A DNA stretch of 64,000 bases from Candidatus Pantoea formicae (GCF_011752625.1 NZ_VWXD01000004.1:558001-622000); one strand, 5' to 3'. Shown: positions 45,712 through 56,118, numbered from the stretch's first letter. The notes: generated by a model from the letters alone, not told the origin. Numbers and translations are program-made.

Positions 45712-48543
45712 ATGGATAAGATCGAAGTCCGCGGTGCTCGCACCCATAATTTGAAGAATATCAACCTGATCATTCCTCGCGATAAGCTGATTGTAGTCAC
45801 CGGTCTGTCGGGTTCCGGTAAATCTTCGCTGGCGTTTGATACGCTGTATGCTGAAGGTCAGCGCCGCTATGTTGAATCACTCTCGGCTTATGCGCGCCAG
45901 TTTCTTTCATTAATGGAGAAACCAGATGTAGACCATATTGAAGGTCTGTCGCCCGCCATCTCCATTGAGCAAAAATCAACGTCGCACAACCCGCGTTCAA
46001 CGGTCGGTACCATTACCGAAATCCATGACTACTTGCGCCTGCTGTTCGCCCGCGTGGGTGAACCGCGTTGTCCCGACCATGATGTACCGCTGGCGGCGCA
46101 AACCGTGAGCCAAATGGTTGACCAGGTGCTAGCGCAGGAAGAAGGCCGCCGCCTGATGTTACTGGCGCCGGTGGTGAAAGATCGCAAAGGCGAGCACACC
46201 AAAACGCTGGAAAACCTCGCGGCACAGGGTTACATCCGTGCCCGTATCGACGGCGAAGTCTGTGATCTCTCTGATCCGCCAAAGCTCGAGCTGCAGAAAA
46301 AGCACACCATCGAAGTCGTGATCGATCGTTTCCGCGTGCGTGACGATCTCGCCACTCGTCTGGCGGAATCGTTTGAAACCACGCTGGCATTAAGCGGCGG
46401 CACGGCCATCGTAGCGGATATGGACGACAATAAAGCGGAAGAGCTGCTGTTCTCCGCCAACTTTGCCTGCCCAATTTGTGGCTACAGTATGAGCGAGCTG
46501 GAACCGCGCCTGTTCTCCTTTAACAACCCGGCCGGTGCCTGCCCGACCTGTGATGGTTTAGGCGTGCAGCAATATTTCGATCCCGACCGCGTGGTGCAGA
46601 ACCCCGAACTGTCACTGGCGGGTGGCGCAATCCGTGGCTGGGATCGCCGTAACTTCTATTACTTCCAAATGCTGCGCTCACTCGCTGAACATTTGGATTT
46701 CGATGTCGAAGCGCCGTTTAACAGCCTGAGCAACAAAGCGCGCGAAGTCATTCTCTACGGCTCCGGCAAAGAGAATATCGAATTCAAATACATCAACGAT
46801 CGCGGTGACACTTCGGTTCGCCGTCATCCGTTTGAAGGTGTGCTGCACAATATGGAACGCCGTTATAAAGAGACGGAATCCAATGCAGTGCGCGAAGAAC
46901 TGGCGAAATTCATCAGCAATCGCTCCTGTACCAGTTGTGAAGGTACGCGTCTGCGTCGTGAAGCGCGCCATGTGTTTGTTGAGAACACTAACCTGCCGAC
47001 CATCTCTGAGATGAGCATCGGCCATGCCACCGACTTCTTCCGCAACCTGAAACTGAGCGGACAGCGTGCGCAAATTGCCGAAAAAATCCTGAAAGAGATC
47101 GGTGACCGCCTGAGTTTCCTGGTCAACGTTGGTTTGAATTATCTGTCGATGTCGCGTTCCGCAGAGACCCTCTCTGGCGGTGAAGCACAGCGTATACGTC
47201 TAGCAAGTCAAATCGGTGCAGGTCTGGTCGGCGTGATGTATGTGCTGGATGAGCCATCAATTGGCCTGCATCAGCGCGATAACGAACGTCTGCTTGGTAC
47301 GCTGATTCATCTGCGCGATCTCGGCAACACCGTGATTGTGGTCGAACATGATGAAGATGCGATTCGTGCCGCTGACCACGTGATTGATATCGGCCCTGGC
47401 GCGGGTGTGCATGGCGGTCAGGTGGTGGCTGAGGGTGACGTGAATGCCATTATGGCTAACGAAGCCTCGCTAACCGGTCAGTATCTGAGTGGCAAGCGCG
47501 AAATCGCCATTCCGCAACAGCGCGTGAAAGGCGATCCGGCAAAAGTGCTGAAACTTACCGGCGCGCGCGGCAACAACCTGAAAGACGTCACATTGACGAT
47601 TCCGGTTGGCCTGTTTACCTGTATCACCGGCGTCTCCGGTTCCGGTAAATCCACGCTGATTAATGACACGCTGTTCCCGATTGCGCAGCGTCAGCTCAAT
47701 GGCGCGACCACCACGGAGGTGGCGCCGTATCGCGAGATCGCGGGCCTGGAACATTTCGATAAAGTGATTGATATCGACCAGAGTCCCATCGGTCGCACGC
47801 CGCGCTCGAACCCGGCCACTTATACCGGTATCTTCACCCCGGTGCGTGAGCTGTTTGCGGGTGTGCCGGAAGCGCGTTCCCGTGGCTATAATCCGGGGCG
47901 CTTCAGCTTTAACGTGCGCGGTGGACGCTGCGAAGCCTGTCAGGGCGATGGCGTGATCAAGGTCGAAATGCACTTCCTGCCGGATGTGTACGTGCCGTGC
48001 GATCAGTGCAAAGGCAAACGCTATAACCGCGAAACGCTGGAGATTAAATACAAAGGCAAAGGCATTCATGAAGTGCTGGATATGACCATCGAAGAAGCAC
48101 GCGAGTTCTTTGATGCCGTCCCTGCGCTAGCGCGTAAGCTGCAAACACTGATCGATGTCGGCTTGTCTTATATCCGTCTAGGCCAGTCAGCCACTACCCT
48201 TTCTGGTGGTGAAGCACAGCGCGTTAAGTTGGCGCGTGAACTGTCGAAACGCGGTACTGGGCAAACGCTCTATATCCTTGATGAGCCAACCACCGGTCTG
48301 CACTTTGCTGATATTCAGCAGTTGCTGGAAGTGCTGCATCAGCTGCGCGATCAGGGTAATACCATCGTAGTGATTGAGCACAACCTCGACGTGATCAAAA
48401 CGGCTGACTGGATTGTCGATTTGGGTCCGGAAGGCGGCAGCGGCGGCGGCGAAATCCTGATTTCAGGCACGCCAGAAACCGTGGCAGAGTGTGAAAAATC
48501 CCACACTGCCCGCTTCCTCAAGCCAATGCTGAAGAAGAAGTAA
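45712..48543 (+). CDS. uvrA: Excinuclease ABC subunit A
   Basis: Damage-recognition ATPase of nucleotide excision repair. 943 residues (E. coli 940). Two ABC modules: Walker [10 protein letters not shown] (near residue 31) and GVSGSGKST (near 640), signature motifs LSGGEAQRI and [18 protein letters not shown], and zinc-binding cysteine clusters CPICGYSM and CEACQGDG...CDQCKGKR. The ATG is preceded by GGGAAAGGTG. Probably SOS-induced through the upstream LexA box. Confidence 0.98.
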   Translation: MDKIEVRGARTHNLKNINLIIPRDKLIVVTGLSGSGKSSLAFDTLYAEGQRRYVESLSAYARQFLSLMEKPDVDHIEGLSPAISIEQKSTSHNPRSTVGTITEIHDYLRLLFARVGEPRCPDHDVPLAAQTVSQMVDQVLAQEEGRRLMLLAPVVKDRKGEHTKTLENLAAQGYIRARIDGEVCDLSDPPKLELQKKHTIEVVIDRFRVRDDLATRLAESFETTLALSGGTAIVADMDDNKAEELLFSANFACPICGYSMSELEPRLFSFNNPAGACPTCDGLGVQQYFDPDRVVQNPELSLAGGAIRGWDRRNFYYFQMLRSLAEHLDFDVEAPFNSLSNKAREVILYGSGKENIEFKYINDRGDTSVRRHPFEGVLHNMERRYKETESNAVREELAKFISNRSCTSCEGTRLRREARHVFVENTNLPTISEMSIGHATDFFRNLKLSGQRAQIAEKILKEIGDRLSFLVNVGLNYLSMSRSAETLSGGEAQRIRLASQIGAGLVGVMYVLDEPSIGLHQRDNERLLGTLIHLRDLGNTVIVVEHDEDAIRAADHVIDIGPGAGVHGGQVVAEGDVNAIMANEASLTGQYLSGKREIAIPQQRVKGDPAKVLKLTGARGNNLKDVTLTIPVGLFTCITGVSGSGKSTLINDTLFPIAQRQLNGATTTEVAPYREIAGLEHFDKVIDIDQSPIGRTPRSNPATYTGIFTPVRELFAGVPEARSRGYNPGRFSFNVRGGRCEACQGDGVIKVEMHFLPDVYVPCDQCKGKRYNRETLEIKYKGKGIHEVLDMTIEEAREFFDAVPALARKLQTLIDVGLSYIRLGQSATTLSGGEAQRVKLARELSKRGTGQTLYILDEPTTGLHFADIQQLLEVLHQLRDQGNTIVVIEHNLDVIKTADWIVDLGPEGGSGGGEILISGTPETVAECEKSHTARFLKPMLKKK

Positions 48544-48547
48544 AATT

Positions 48548-48573
48548 GAAGGCCCGCAGTGCGGGCCTTCTTA
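48548..48573 (+). terminator. Terminator of uvrA
   Basis: GAAGGCCCGC-AG-TGCGGGCCTTC stem-loop followed by TTATTTC, four bases past the uvrA stop. Confidence 0.85.
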
Positions 48574-48833
48574 TTTCTTTCAATGCGCAGGCGCCGCTTA
48601 CGCCAGCTTAACAGCCTAATATTGCAGTGAGTCGGGCCTGATACCTCGCTGTCAGATTCCGCAGCAAAATGCAGAAACAGGCAAGAATCAGACAACTTCA
48701 GGCATATACGCATCTCATCCTGCTGACTATCCTTACACAGTTCCTTTTTGGCGTAGCTCGTTACGCCTTTGCCCCTTCAGCTCGCTGAACGGGATCCCGC
48801 AAAACACTCACGACACACCCGATTGGAGACACC

Positions 48834-49898
48834 ATGAATATTACGCATGCCTATGCCGCACAGGACGCGAAAACTAAACTCGCCCCGTTCGACTATAAGC
48901 CGCGCGAGCTGCGCGCTCATGATGTGCAGATTGAAGTGTTGTACTGTGGCGTTTGCCACTCTGACCTGCATCAGGCGCGCAACGAATGGAAAAACACCAT
49001 CTTCCCGGTGGTGCCAGGCCATGAGATCGTTGGACGCGTTACCGCCGTTGGCGGCCACACTCACAAATACAAAGTGGGCGATCTGGTCGGTGTCGGCTGT
49101 ATGGTTGACTCCTGCCGCAGCTGTCCAAGCTGCCAGGAAGGACTGGAGCAGTATTGCGAAAACGGTTTTGTTGGCACCTATAACGGTGAAGATCGCGAAA
49201 CCGGCGCCATCACCTACGGCGGTTACTCCACCAGCATGGTGGTTGATGAAAGCTTTGTGCTGCGCGTGCCGGAAAACCTTGAGCTGGCAGGCGTTGCCCC
49301 GCTGCTGTGTGCCGGTATCACCACTTACTCACCGCTGCGTCACTGGAACGTCGGTCCAGGTAAGAAAGTGGGCATCGTCGGTCTGGGCGGCCTAGGCCAT
49401 ATGGGCGTGAAAATCGCTCATGCGATGGGCGCGCATGTGGTGCTGTTCACCACCTCACCATCGAAGATTGAAGACGGTAAGCGCCTGGGTGCTGATGAAG
49501 TGGTGATTTCGAAAGATGCTGATCAAATGGCGCAGCACAACAACAGCTTCGATTTCATCCTCAACACCGTGGCCGCTCAGCACGATCTCAACCCGTTTAT
49601 TGCCCTGCTGAAACGCGATGGCAACATGACGCTGGTGGGCGCGCCAGAGCACGATCATCCGGCTCCACAGGTCTTTAATCTGATCTTCAAACGTCGCAGC
49701 ATCGCTGGTTCACTGATCGGTGGTATCGCTGAGACACAGGAGATGCTGGATTTCTGCGGTAAGCACGGTATCACTTCCGATATCGAACTGATCGCTATGA
49801 ACCAGATTAACGAAGCCTACGAACGTATGCTGAAAAGCGACGTGAAATACCGCTTCGTGATTGATATCAACACCCTGCGTGAAGAGTCAGCGGCTTAA
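48834..49898 (+). CDS. Zinc-dependent alcohol/aldehyde dehydrogenase, YahK-like
   Basis: 354-residue medium-chain dehydrogenase of the cinnamyl-alcohol-dehydrogenase branch, close to E. coli YahK, an NADPH-dependent aldehyde reductase. Catalytic zinc ligands appear in CGVCHSDLHQ and GHEIVGRVTAVGG; the structural zinc cysteines are in VDSCRSCPSCQEGLEQYC. The cofactor motif is GLGGLGHMG near residue 184. It is a single gene inserted between uvrA and yjbR compared with E. coli. Confidence 0.9.
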   Translation: MNITHAYAAQDAKTKLAPFDYKPRELRAHDVQIEVLYCGVCHSDLHQARNEWKNTIFPVVPGHEIVGRVTAVGGHTHKYKVGDLVGVGCMVDSCRSCPSCQEGLEQYCENGFVGTYNGEDRETGAITYGGYSTSMVVDESFVLRVPENLELAGVAPLLCAGITTYSPLRHWNVGPGKKVGIVGLGGLGHMGVKIAHAMGAHVVLFTTSPSKIEDGKRLGADEVVISKDADQMAQHNNSFDFILNTVAAQHDLNPFIALLKRDGNMTLVGAPEHDHPAPQVFNLIFKRRSIAGSLIGGIAETQEMLDFCGKHGITSDIELIAMNQINEAYERMLKSDVKYRFVIDINTLREESAA

Positions 49899-50255
49899 TT
49901 AGCGCGCGTCTTCATCATGGCTGACGCCCGCCGCGCGCGTGGCGTCGGCCTGTTGCCAGGAAGCGTCGACCAGATAATAAATCTGCGAATCCTTTAGGGA
50001 TCCATCCAGCCACAGCGTGCTCCAGTGCGACTTATTTAGATGCTCGCTCGGGAATACATCACTGTGCTCTTCGCGCAATAAATCAGCCAGCGCAGGCGAG
50101 GTTTTCAACGAGAGCGCCGGACGCCCTTTCACCTCATGCACCATGGCAAACAGTACGCCTTCGCTTTTTACCTGTGTGGCATCCCATTCATTTTTATAGC
50201 TCTGCTCCGCACCCGATTTGCCCATGCAGTAGGTGAGGAGATCCGAAATGTTCAT
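49899..50255 (-). CDS. yjbR: MmcQ/YjbR-family protein
   Basis: 118 residues, the same length as E. coli YjbR. Contains FAMVHEVKGRPALSLKTSPA, then HLNKSHWSTLWLDGSL, the family core of a small CyaY-like fold reported to bind DNA. Function unknown. Starting at 50255 (MNISDLLTYCMGKSG) matches the family; upstream in-frame residues to 50327 do not. Its position near uvrA is conserved with E. coli. Confidence 0.9.
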   Translation of the reverse strand: MNISDLLTYCMGKSGAEQSYKNEWDATQVKSEGVLFAMVHEVKGRPALSLKTSPALADLLREEHSDVFPSEHLNKSHWSTLWLDGSLKDSQIYYLVDASWQQADATRAAGVSHDEDAR

Positions 50256-50391
50256 GCGGTATTCTCCTTGGTAGAGGCCGATGTGAGGCCCGATGACGTC
50301 TGCCATCGGCTTCATTACAGACGTCATGACACCGTTTAAGTGTGCAGCAAGTCAGCCAAAGGTAAAGGCGATGCCACCAGATTACGTGCAT

Positions 50392-50425
50392 AAAAAAACC
50401 GCCAGCCCGAAGGCATGGCGGTTTT
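50392..50425 (-). terminator. Terminator of tyrB
   Basis: AAAAAAACCGCCA and TGGCGGTTTT form a hairpin with a T tract on the minus strand, about 20 bases past the tyrB stop. Confidence 0.85.
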
Positions 50426-50443
50426 CTCCCGCTGCGCAGTGCG

Positions 50444-51637
50444 TTACATCACGGCAGCAAAGGCTTCAGCCACTTGATTAACGTTACGGCTGTTCAAGCC
50501 CGCCACGCACATACGGCCACTGGCGATCAGGTAGACGCCGAACTCATCACGCAGGCGATCAACCTGCTGTGCGCTCAAACCGGTGTAGCTGAACATACCG
50601 CGCTGCTTCAGCAGATAATCGAAGTTTTTGCCTGGCAGCTTGGTGCTCAACACATTGACCAAGGCCTGACGCATTTCGATGATGCGCAGACGCATCGCTT
50701 CTACTTCAGCCAGCCAGTTGTTCAACAGCGCCTCATCGTTCAGTACGCAAGAAACCACCTGCGCACCAAAGTTTGGAGGGCTGGAGTAGTTACGACGCAC
50801 GGTCGCTTTCAACTGACCCAGCACGCGTGCGGACTCTTCTGCGCTCTCGCACACAATCGACAAGCCGCCAACGCGCTCGCCGTACAGCGAGAAGATTTTC
50901 GAGAATGAGTTGCTGACCAGCGCTGGCAAGCCCGCAGCCGCAATCGCGCGAATCGCGTAAGCATCCTGCTCCATACCGGCACCAAAGCCCTGATAAGCGA
51001 TATCGAGGAACGGAATCAGTTCCTGCGCTTTCAATACTTCGGTGGTTTCATCCCACTGTGCGTTCGTCAGATCCGCACCCGTCGGGTTGTGGCAGCATGG
51101 ATGCAGCAGCACGATTGATTGCTTCGGCAGCGTTTTCAGCTTGGCAATAAACGCATCAAACTTCACGCCGTTGGTTTCTTCGTCGTACCACGGATAAGTC
51201 TGTGCGTCGAAACCAGCACCGTTGAAAATCGCGATGTGGTTTTCCCAGGTCGGATCGCTCACCCAGACATTTGAGTTCGGGAAGTAACGCTTGAGGAAAT
51301 CCGCCCCTACTTTTAATGCACCTGAGCCACCCAACGTCTGGATGGAAGCAATGCGACCGGCTTGCAGCATCGGGTGTTCTTTGCCAAACAGCAGCGGTGC
51401 AATGGCGTTACGGTATGGGCCCAGACCTTCCATCGGCAGGTAAAGCGATGCCTGATGCGGCTGCGCCTGCAGGCGTTCTTCTGCGGCAGCCACGGCTTGC
51501 AACTGAGGAATGATACCCGCCTCGTTGTAATAGAGGCCAATGCTCAGATTCACTTTATTGTCACGTGGGTCCTGTTTGAAGGTTTCCATCAGCGACAGAA
51601 TTGGATCGCCAGCATAAGCATCAACGTTTTGAAACAC
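50444..51637 (-). CDS. tyrB: Aromatic amino acid aminotransferase
   Basis: PLP enzyme making tyrosine, phenylalanine and leucine from keto acids. 397 residues, as in E. coli. Class I fold with [32 protein letters not shown], the PLP lysine in [16 protein letters not shown] and the carboxylate-binding arginine in [15 protein letters not shown] start at 51637 ([10 protein letters not shown]) reproduces the E. coli N-terminus, where GTG is also used; the ATG five codons upstream overlaps the GGAG ribosome site. No TyrR box was recognised upstream. Confidence 0.96.
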   Translation of the reverse strand: MFQNVDAYAGDPILSLMETFKQDPRDNKVNLSIGLYYNEAGIIPQLQAVAAAEERLQAQPHQASLYLPMEGLGPYRNAIAPLLFGKEHPMLQAGRIASIQTLGGSGALKVGADFLKRYFPNSNVWVSDPTWENHIAIFNGAGFDAQTYPWYDEETNGVKFDAFIAKLKTLPKQSIVLLHPCCHNPTGADLTNAQWDETTEVLKAQELIPFLDIAYQGFGAGMEQDAYAIRAIAAAGLPALVSNSFSKIFSLYGERVGGLSIVCESAEESARVLGQLKATVRRNYSSPPNFGAQVVSCVLNDEALLNNWLAEVEAMRLRIIEMRQALVNVLSTKLPGKNFDYLLKQRGMFSYTGLSAQQVDRLRDEFGVYLIASGRMCVAGLNSRNVNQVAEAFAAVM

Positions 51638-51685
51638 GGTGCAGATCTCCATGATTGGTCATAAATAGTCGGTAAAGAGGCGTCA

Positions 51686-52300
51686 TCAAACCATGTAGCG
51701 GCCGGGACGGTGATTCATAGCGATGATGAGATTGAGGATCACCGCGCCCGCGATAGAGGCCAAAAGTATCGGCAGCGACACCACGAACAGCGATGCGAGT
51801 ACCACGCAGGTATCCACCGCCATTTGCAGTTTACCGGCGCGCAGACCGATACGGTCTTGCAGCCAGAGCGCCAAAATGTTGATACCGCCGAGGCTGGCTT
51901 TGTGACGAAACAACACTATAAACCCAATCCCCATCACCACGTTACCGAACAATGTCGCATAAAACGGATTTAGCGCAGAAAAATGGATGAACATCGGATG
52001 CAAGTGTGTGAACAGTGAAACCAGCCCCACCGCGCAGAACGTTTTAATAGTGAATTCCCAGCCCATGTGTCGCACTGCCAGCCAGTAAAACGGCAGGTTG
52101 ATCAGGAAAAATGCTGTACCAAAAGAGAGGTGTGTCAGATAGCTGATTAAAAACGCGATACCTGCGGTGCTGCCGGTCAGCGCGCCCGCCTGTTTCAGCA
52201 TCATCACGCCAAAGGAAACCATTAAAGTGCCGAGCACAATCGCTAGCGCATCTTCAATACGCGAATGAGGAATTTTAGTGGGTTGAACAACGTTATCCAT
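51686..52300 (-). CDS. YitT-family (DUF161) membrane protein
   Basis: 204-residue inner-membrane protein with five or six spans: ALAIVLGTLMVSFGVMMLKQ, GSTAGIAFLISYLTHLSFGT, FKASLGGINILAL-like RHKASLGGINILAL and a long hydrophobic C-terminal region. The duplicated GxTxG and GGI motifs mark the YitT/YczE group, of unknown transport function. It is upstream of tyrB on the same strand (48 bases) and downstream of an AsnC-family gene, so it may be read through into tyrB. Confidence 0.85.
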   Translation of the reverse strand: MDNVVQPTKIPHSRIEDALAIVLGTLMVSFGVMMLKQAGALTGSTAGIAFLISYLTHLSFGTAFFLINLPFYWLAVRHMGWEFTIKTFCAVGLVSLFTHLHPMFIHFSALNPFYATLFGNVVMGIGFIVLFRHKASLGGINILALWLQDRIGLRAGKLQMAVDTCVVLASLFVVSLPILLASIAGAVILNLIIAMNHRPGRYMV

Positions 52301-52332
52301 GGATTAATCTCAGTGCAAATGATGCGGTTCAA

Positions 52333-52498
52333 ATGCAAAAAACGCACCACATAGGCCGCGTTAAGTCGCCACCTATGTGGTGCCAGCGATTATCCAATTG
52401 ATATCTAAGGCGCTTTTATTGCAGGTTTTTGTGCATCAACCAATTAAAGCATAATCAATTCATGCACAAATCTGTTTTCTGGTGCGCGTTTTTTGCAT
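52333..52498. promoter_or_regulatory. Nested inverted repeats upstream of the YitT gene
   Basis: Three inverted repeats are nested or adjacent within 166 bases. Outer: ATGCAAAAAACGC at 52333-52345 with its reverse complement at 52486-52498. Inner: GCACCACATAGG (52344-52355) with CCTATGTGGTGC (52372-52383), and TTTGTGCAT (52428-52436) with ATGCACAAA (52462-52470). The last motif recurs upstream of the AsnC-family gene, pointing to binding by that regulator. Confidence 0.6.
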
Positions 52499-52530
52499 AT
52501 TAAAGCCTTTAATTGCACCAGATTAGCACA

Positions 52531-53022
52531 TCATGCACTTTTTTGGCGCGTTTTGTGCTCAGGAATTATCATCAGGCCATTCTCTTTTAAACGGCTTAAA
52601 ACCACTGAAGTTTTCACGTGGGCCACGCTTTGATGGCCAGCGACGAGTTGGCTGATCAGCGCACTAAGTGAGGCTAAATCGGCAACTGCCACTTTTAGCA
52701 GATAATCCGCATCGCCTGTGGTTTTGAAGGCATCAACAATGGCATCCTCCTCTTCCACCATACGATGAAAACTCTCTTCATAATCTGGGGTGTGATTCTT
52801 TAAACGTACTTCAATTAAGCCAACCATACCCAAGCCGACGGCATCTGGCGAGAGCCGTGCGTGATAGCCGAGGATGAGGTTTGCTTGTTCGAGATTGATA
52901 CGGCGGCGTGAACATTGTGACGCCGAAAGACCGACTAAATCACTGAGTTCCTGATTGGTAAGGCGGCCGTTAGATTGTAATAGTGTCAATATCTTAAGGT
53001 CGTAATCATCTACCTGAGTCAT
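52531..53022 (-). CDS. Lrp/AsnC-family transcriptional regulator
   Basis: 163 residues. N-terminal helix-turn-helix: DDYDLKILTLLQSNGRLTNQ and LVGLSASQCSRRRINLEQ. C-terminal RAM ligand-binding domain: VGLIEVRLKNHT, VVDAFKTTGDADYLLKVAV-like segment and VKTSVVLSRLKENG. Such proteins sense amino acids and often control a neighbouring transporter. The adjacent YitT gene is the likely target, since both upstream regions carry ATGCACAAATC. It takes the place of alr next to dnaB in E. coli. Confidence 0.9.
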   Translation of the reverse strand: MTQVDDYDLKILTLLQSNGRLTNQELSDLVGLSASQCSRRRINLEQANLILGYHARLSPDAVGLGMVGLIEVRLKNHTPDYEESFHRMVEEEDAIVDAFKTTGDADYLLKVAVADLASLSALISQLVAGHQSVAHVKTSVVLSRLKENGLMIIPEHKTRQKSA

Positions 53023-53111
53023 TCTGTTTCCACAGCGTTATAGGGTGCGCTTTGGTACAGATAACCTGATTAAAGCCGGGGTTGTCCAACACTATTTTCT
53101 GATGACGTGAA

Positions 53112-53136
53112 ATGCATGCACAAATCGTGCATGCAT
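53112..53136. promoter_or_regulatory. Perfect palindrome upstream of the AsnC-family gene
   Basis: ATGCATGCAC-AAATC-GTGCATGCAT: 10-base arms around a 5-base centre, 90 bases upstream of the AsnC-family start and just past the dnaB stop. A likely autoregulatory operator. Confidence 0.65.
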
Positions 53137-53150
53137 TGGATGAAAGAGGA

Positions 53151-54557
53151 TTATTCGTCGTCGTAGGACGGTCCAGCATAGTTATCGAAACGCGACCATT
53201 GCCCGTTGAAGGTCAATCGTACTGTGCCAATCGGCCCGTTACGCTGCTTACCCAGAATGATCTCGGCAATGCCCTTGAGATCGCTGTTTTCGTGATAAAC
53301 CTCGTCTCGATAGATAAACATGATCAAGTCAGCATCCTGCTCGATCGAACCGGACTCACGCAGATCCGAGTTAACCGGACGTTTATCCGCACGTTGCTCC
53401 AACGATCGGTTCAGCTGCGACAGCGCCACCACCGGTACATTGAGCTCTTTCGCCAGCGCTTTGAGCGAGCGCGAGATTTCTGCGATCTCCAGCGTACGGT
53501 TATCCGACAATGCCGGCACGCGCATGAGCTGCAGGTAGTCGATCATGATCAAACTCAAGCCGCCATTCTCACGGAAAACGCGGCGAGCACGGGAGCGCAC
53601 TTCCGTCGGCGTCAGCCCGGAAGAATCATCGATATACATGTTCTTCTTTTCGAGCAGAATTCCCATAGTGGCCGAGATGCGCGCCCAGTCTTCGTCTTCC
53701 AACTGACCGGTACGGATGCGCGTCTGATCCACACGGGACAGCGAAGCCAGCATACGCATCATCAACTGTTCGCTGGGCATCTCCAGGCTGAAGATCAACA
53801 CCGGCTTATCCTGCAACATCGCGGCGTTTTCGCACAGGTTCATGGCAAAGGTGGTTTTACCCATCGACGGACGCGCCGCCACGATGATCAAATCTGAACC
53901 CTGCAAACCGGCGGTCTTTTTGTTCAGATCCTGATAGCCAGTATCCACTCCGGTGACACCATCGTGCGGGGTCGATACCAGCGCTTCAATACGCGAGACC
54001 GTCGCTTCCAGTATTTGCTCAATATTCTGCGGACCTTCATCCTTATTGGCACGCTGCTCGGCGATTTTAAAGACATTGGATTCGGCAAAATCGAGCAAAT
54101 CTTCACTGCTACGTCCCTGTGGGTCATAGCCAGCGTCAGCAATCTGATTGGCCACTGAGATCATTTCACGCACAACCGCACGTTCACGTACGATATCGGC
54201 ATAAGCACCAATGTTTGCGGCGCTGGGGGTATTTTTCGCTAATTCAGCAAGATAGGCAAAGCCACCTGCCATCTCCAGCTCACCCAGCGTTTCCAGCGAT
54301 TCTGACAGTGTAATCAAGTCAATTGGCTGGCCCATTTCCAGCAAACGCTGCATCTCAGAGAAGATCATACGGTGTGAGCGGTTAAAGAAATCTTCCGCCA
54401 CCACGCGTTCAGAGACGTTATCCCAACGTTCGTTATCCAGCATCAACCCACCGAGCACCGACTGCTCCGCTTCAATGGAGTGCGGCGGCATTTTCACGCC
54501 TTCCAGCTGCCGATCGCGGGTTTCGTTGGATTTGTTGGTGGGTTTATTTCCTGCCAT
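53151..54557 (-). CDS. dnaB: Replicative DNA helicase DnaB
   Basis: Hexameric fork helicase. 468 residues (E. coli 471). The N-terminal domain begins after a flexible NKPTNKSNETRD stretch with PPHSIEAEQSVLGGLMLD; the RecA-like C-terminal domain has Walker A ARPSMGKTTFAMN, Walker B LIMIDYLQLM and the SIEQDADLIMFIYRDEVY segment. Starting at 54557 (MAGNKP) matches the family. Divergent from qorA. Confidence 0.98.
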   Translation of the reverse strand: MAGNKPTNKSNETRDRQLEGVKMPPHSIEAEQSVLGGLMLDNERWDNVSERVVAEDFFNRSHRMIFSEMQRLLEMGQPIDLITLSESLETLGELEMAGGFAYLAELAKNTPSAANIGAYADIVRERAVVREMISVANQIADAGYDPQGRSSEDLLDFAESNVFKIAEQRANKDEGPQNIEQILEATVSRIEALVSTPHDGVTGVDTGYQDLNKKTAGLQGSDLIIVAARPSMGKTTFAMNLCENAAMLQDKPVLIFSLEMPSEQLMMRMLASLSRVDQTRIRTGQLEDEDWARISATMGILLEKKNMYIDDSSGLTPTEVRSRARRVFRENGGLSLIMIDYLQLMRVPALSDNRTLEIAEISRSLKALAKELNVPVVALSQLNRSLEQRADKRPVNSDLRESGSIEQDADLIMFIYRDEVYHENSDLKGIAEIILGKQRNGPIGTVRLTFNGQWSRFDNYAGPSYDDE

Positions 54558-54632
54558 AGTGAATGCATTACCGATCGTGAAAAGGGGACGCGCAAGTATA
54601 ACGTCCCAGGATGAACAATCACAGGAGTCAGA

Positions 54633-55616
54633 ATGGCAAAGCGAATTCAGTTCAACCAACACGGTGGCCCGGAGGTACTGCAATGGGTCGATTTTGAGCT
54701 GGCCGATCCCGCCGAACATGAAGTACAGGTCGAAAACAAGGCGATTGGCATCAACTATATCGATACTTATGTACGCAGCGGGCTCTATCCGGTGGCAGCT
54801 TTCCCGTCAGGGCTGGGTACAGAGGCCGCAGGCGTGGTGAAACGTGTTGGCTCAGGCGTAACGCGCTTTAAGCCCGGTGACCGCGTTGTATATTGTCAGG
54901 CTGCGCTGGGTGCCTATAGCGAAGTGCATAACGTGGCGGAAGATCGTTTGGTGATCCTGCCGGAGAGCATCAGCTTCGAACAAGGCGCGGCATCGTTTTT
55001 GAAAGGGTTAACCGTGCAATATTTGCTGCGCCAGACCTATAAAGTGAAAGCCGATGAGATCTTCCTGTTCCATGCCGCAGCGGGCGGCGTGGGTCTGATT
55101 GCCTGCCAGTGGGCTAAAGCGTTGGGCGCACATCTGATTGGTACCGTGGGCTCCGCCGAAAAAGCGCAGATTGCAAAAAATGCCGGCGCCTGGGCAACCA
55201 TTAACTATCGCGAAGAGAATATCGCACAGCGCGTCAGTGAATTGACTGACGGTGAAAAGGTCGCTGTGGTGTATGACTCGGTCGGGAAAGATACCTGGGA
55301 ACCTTCACTCGACAGCCTGCGTCGTCATGGCTTAATGGTGAGTTTTGGTAATGCCTCTGGCCCCGTTACCGGCGTTGATCTTGGGATTCTGAACAAGAAA
55401 GGTTCTCTGTTTGTCACACGCCCTTCGCTGTTTGGCTACATTACCAATCGTCAGGAGCTGGATAACGCCAGCAACGAGTTGTTCTCGTTAATTGCCAGTC
55501 GTGCGATTCAGTTGAAGGTGCCAGAAGAGCAGAAGTTTGCTTTGTGCGATGCGGTTCGCGCGCATCAGGTGCTGGAAAGCCGTGCAACCCAAGGCTCAAG
55601 TTTGCTGATCCCTTAA
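54633..55616 (+). CDS. qorA: NADPH:quinone oxidoreductase
   Basis: Zeta-crystallin-type quinone reductase, 327 residues, the same length as E. coli QorA. It starts MAKRIQFNQHGGPEVLQWVD, lacks the zinc cysteines of alcohol dehydrogenases, and has the NADPH-binding AAAGGVGLIACQWAKALGA near residue 147-165. Conserved next to dnaB. AGGAG precedes the ATG. Confidence 0.96.
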   Translation: MAKRIQFNQHGGPEVLQWVDFELADPAEHEVQVENKAIGINYIDTYVRSGLYPVAAFPSGLGTEAAGVVKRVGSGVTRFKPGDRVVYCQAALGAYSEVHNVAEDRLVILPESISFEQGAASFLKGLTVQYLLRQTYKVKADEIFLFHAAAGGVGLIACQWAKALGAHLIGTVGSAEKAQIAKNAGAWATINYREENIAQRVSELTDGEKVAVVYDSVGKDTWEPSLDSLRRHGLMVSFGNASGPVTGVDLGILNKKGSLFVTRPSLFGYITNRQELDNASNELFSLIASRAIQLKVPEEQKFALCDAVRAHQVLESRATQGSSLLIP

Positions 55617-55622
55617 AATGGT

Positions 55623-55651
55623 AAGGGCTTCCCGAAGGAAGCCCTTTTTCT
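55623..55651 (+). terminator. Terminator of qorA
   Basis: AAGGGCTTCC-CGAA-GGAAGCCCTT stem-loop followed by TTTCTTTC, seven bases past the qorA stop. Confidence 0.9.
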
Positions 55652-55800
55652 TTCTTTTTTATAGTTCGCGCTGGTGTAGGGTCAGCGGCGATGAATTCGT
55701 TTGAATTACTTTACGCATCCTGACAGAAAACATAAGTAAAAAATATGTTTAAATGCAGATTCGTACTAAGCAATTATTGAGTCTGTGATCGCTCCCGCAT

Positions 55801-56067
55801 TTAACGCCAACCGCCTCTCTCTAACTTACTGATTTTTCTTTTCAGCTTATTCAATTTGACCTCACCCGATGGTGTCGTGAAAGCGCGATAGAGCCAAACC
55901 ACCACCACCGCCAACACTAACCATGGCAACAATTTAATAACAATAGCCAATAATCCCCCCAAGAACATCAATACGGTGGCGACAATCAATGCGGCGATAA
56001 CGCCCAGCAGCGAGACGCCAGTCAACAGCAGCATCAGAAAAAAGCCGATAACAAATAAAATTTCCAC
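55801..56067 (-). CDS. pspG: Phage shock protein G
   Basis: 88-residue inner-membrane protein (E. coli 80) with MEILFVIGFFLMLLLTGVSL and a second long hydrophobic stretch, then a basic C-terminus (KLNKLKRKISKLERGGWR) that is longer than in E. coli. Part of the envelope-stress Psp response, normally activated by PspF with sigma-54. A sigma-54-type promoter lies 35 bases upstream, supporting this. Confidence 0.93.
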   Translation of the reverse strand: MEILFVIGFFLMLLLTGVSLLGVIAALIVATVLMFLGGLLAIVIKLLPWLVLAVVVVWLYRAFTTPSGEVKLNKLKRKISKLERGGWR

Positions 56068-56101
56068 GAAGGCTCTCCTATGTAAGTCACATAGAGTGCA
56101 T

Positions 56102-56118
56102 TACAAGATGCGTGCCAA
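56102..56118 (-). promoter_or_regulatory. Sigma-54-type promoter of pspG
   Basis: On the minus strand, TTGGCACG-CATC-TTGTA gives the -24 GG and a -12 GT at the right spacing (consensus is GC). Located 35-51 bases before pspG. Confidence 0.7.
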
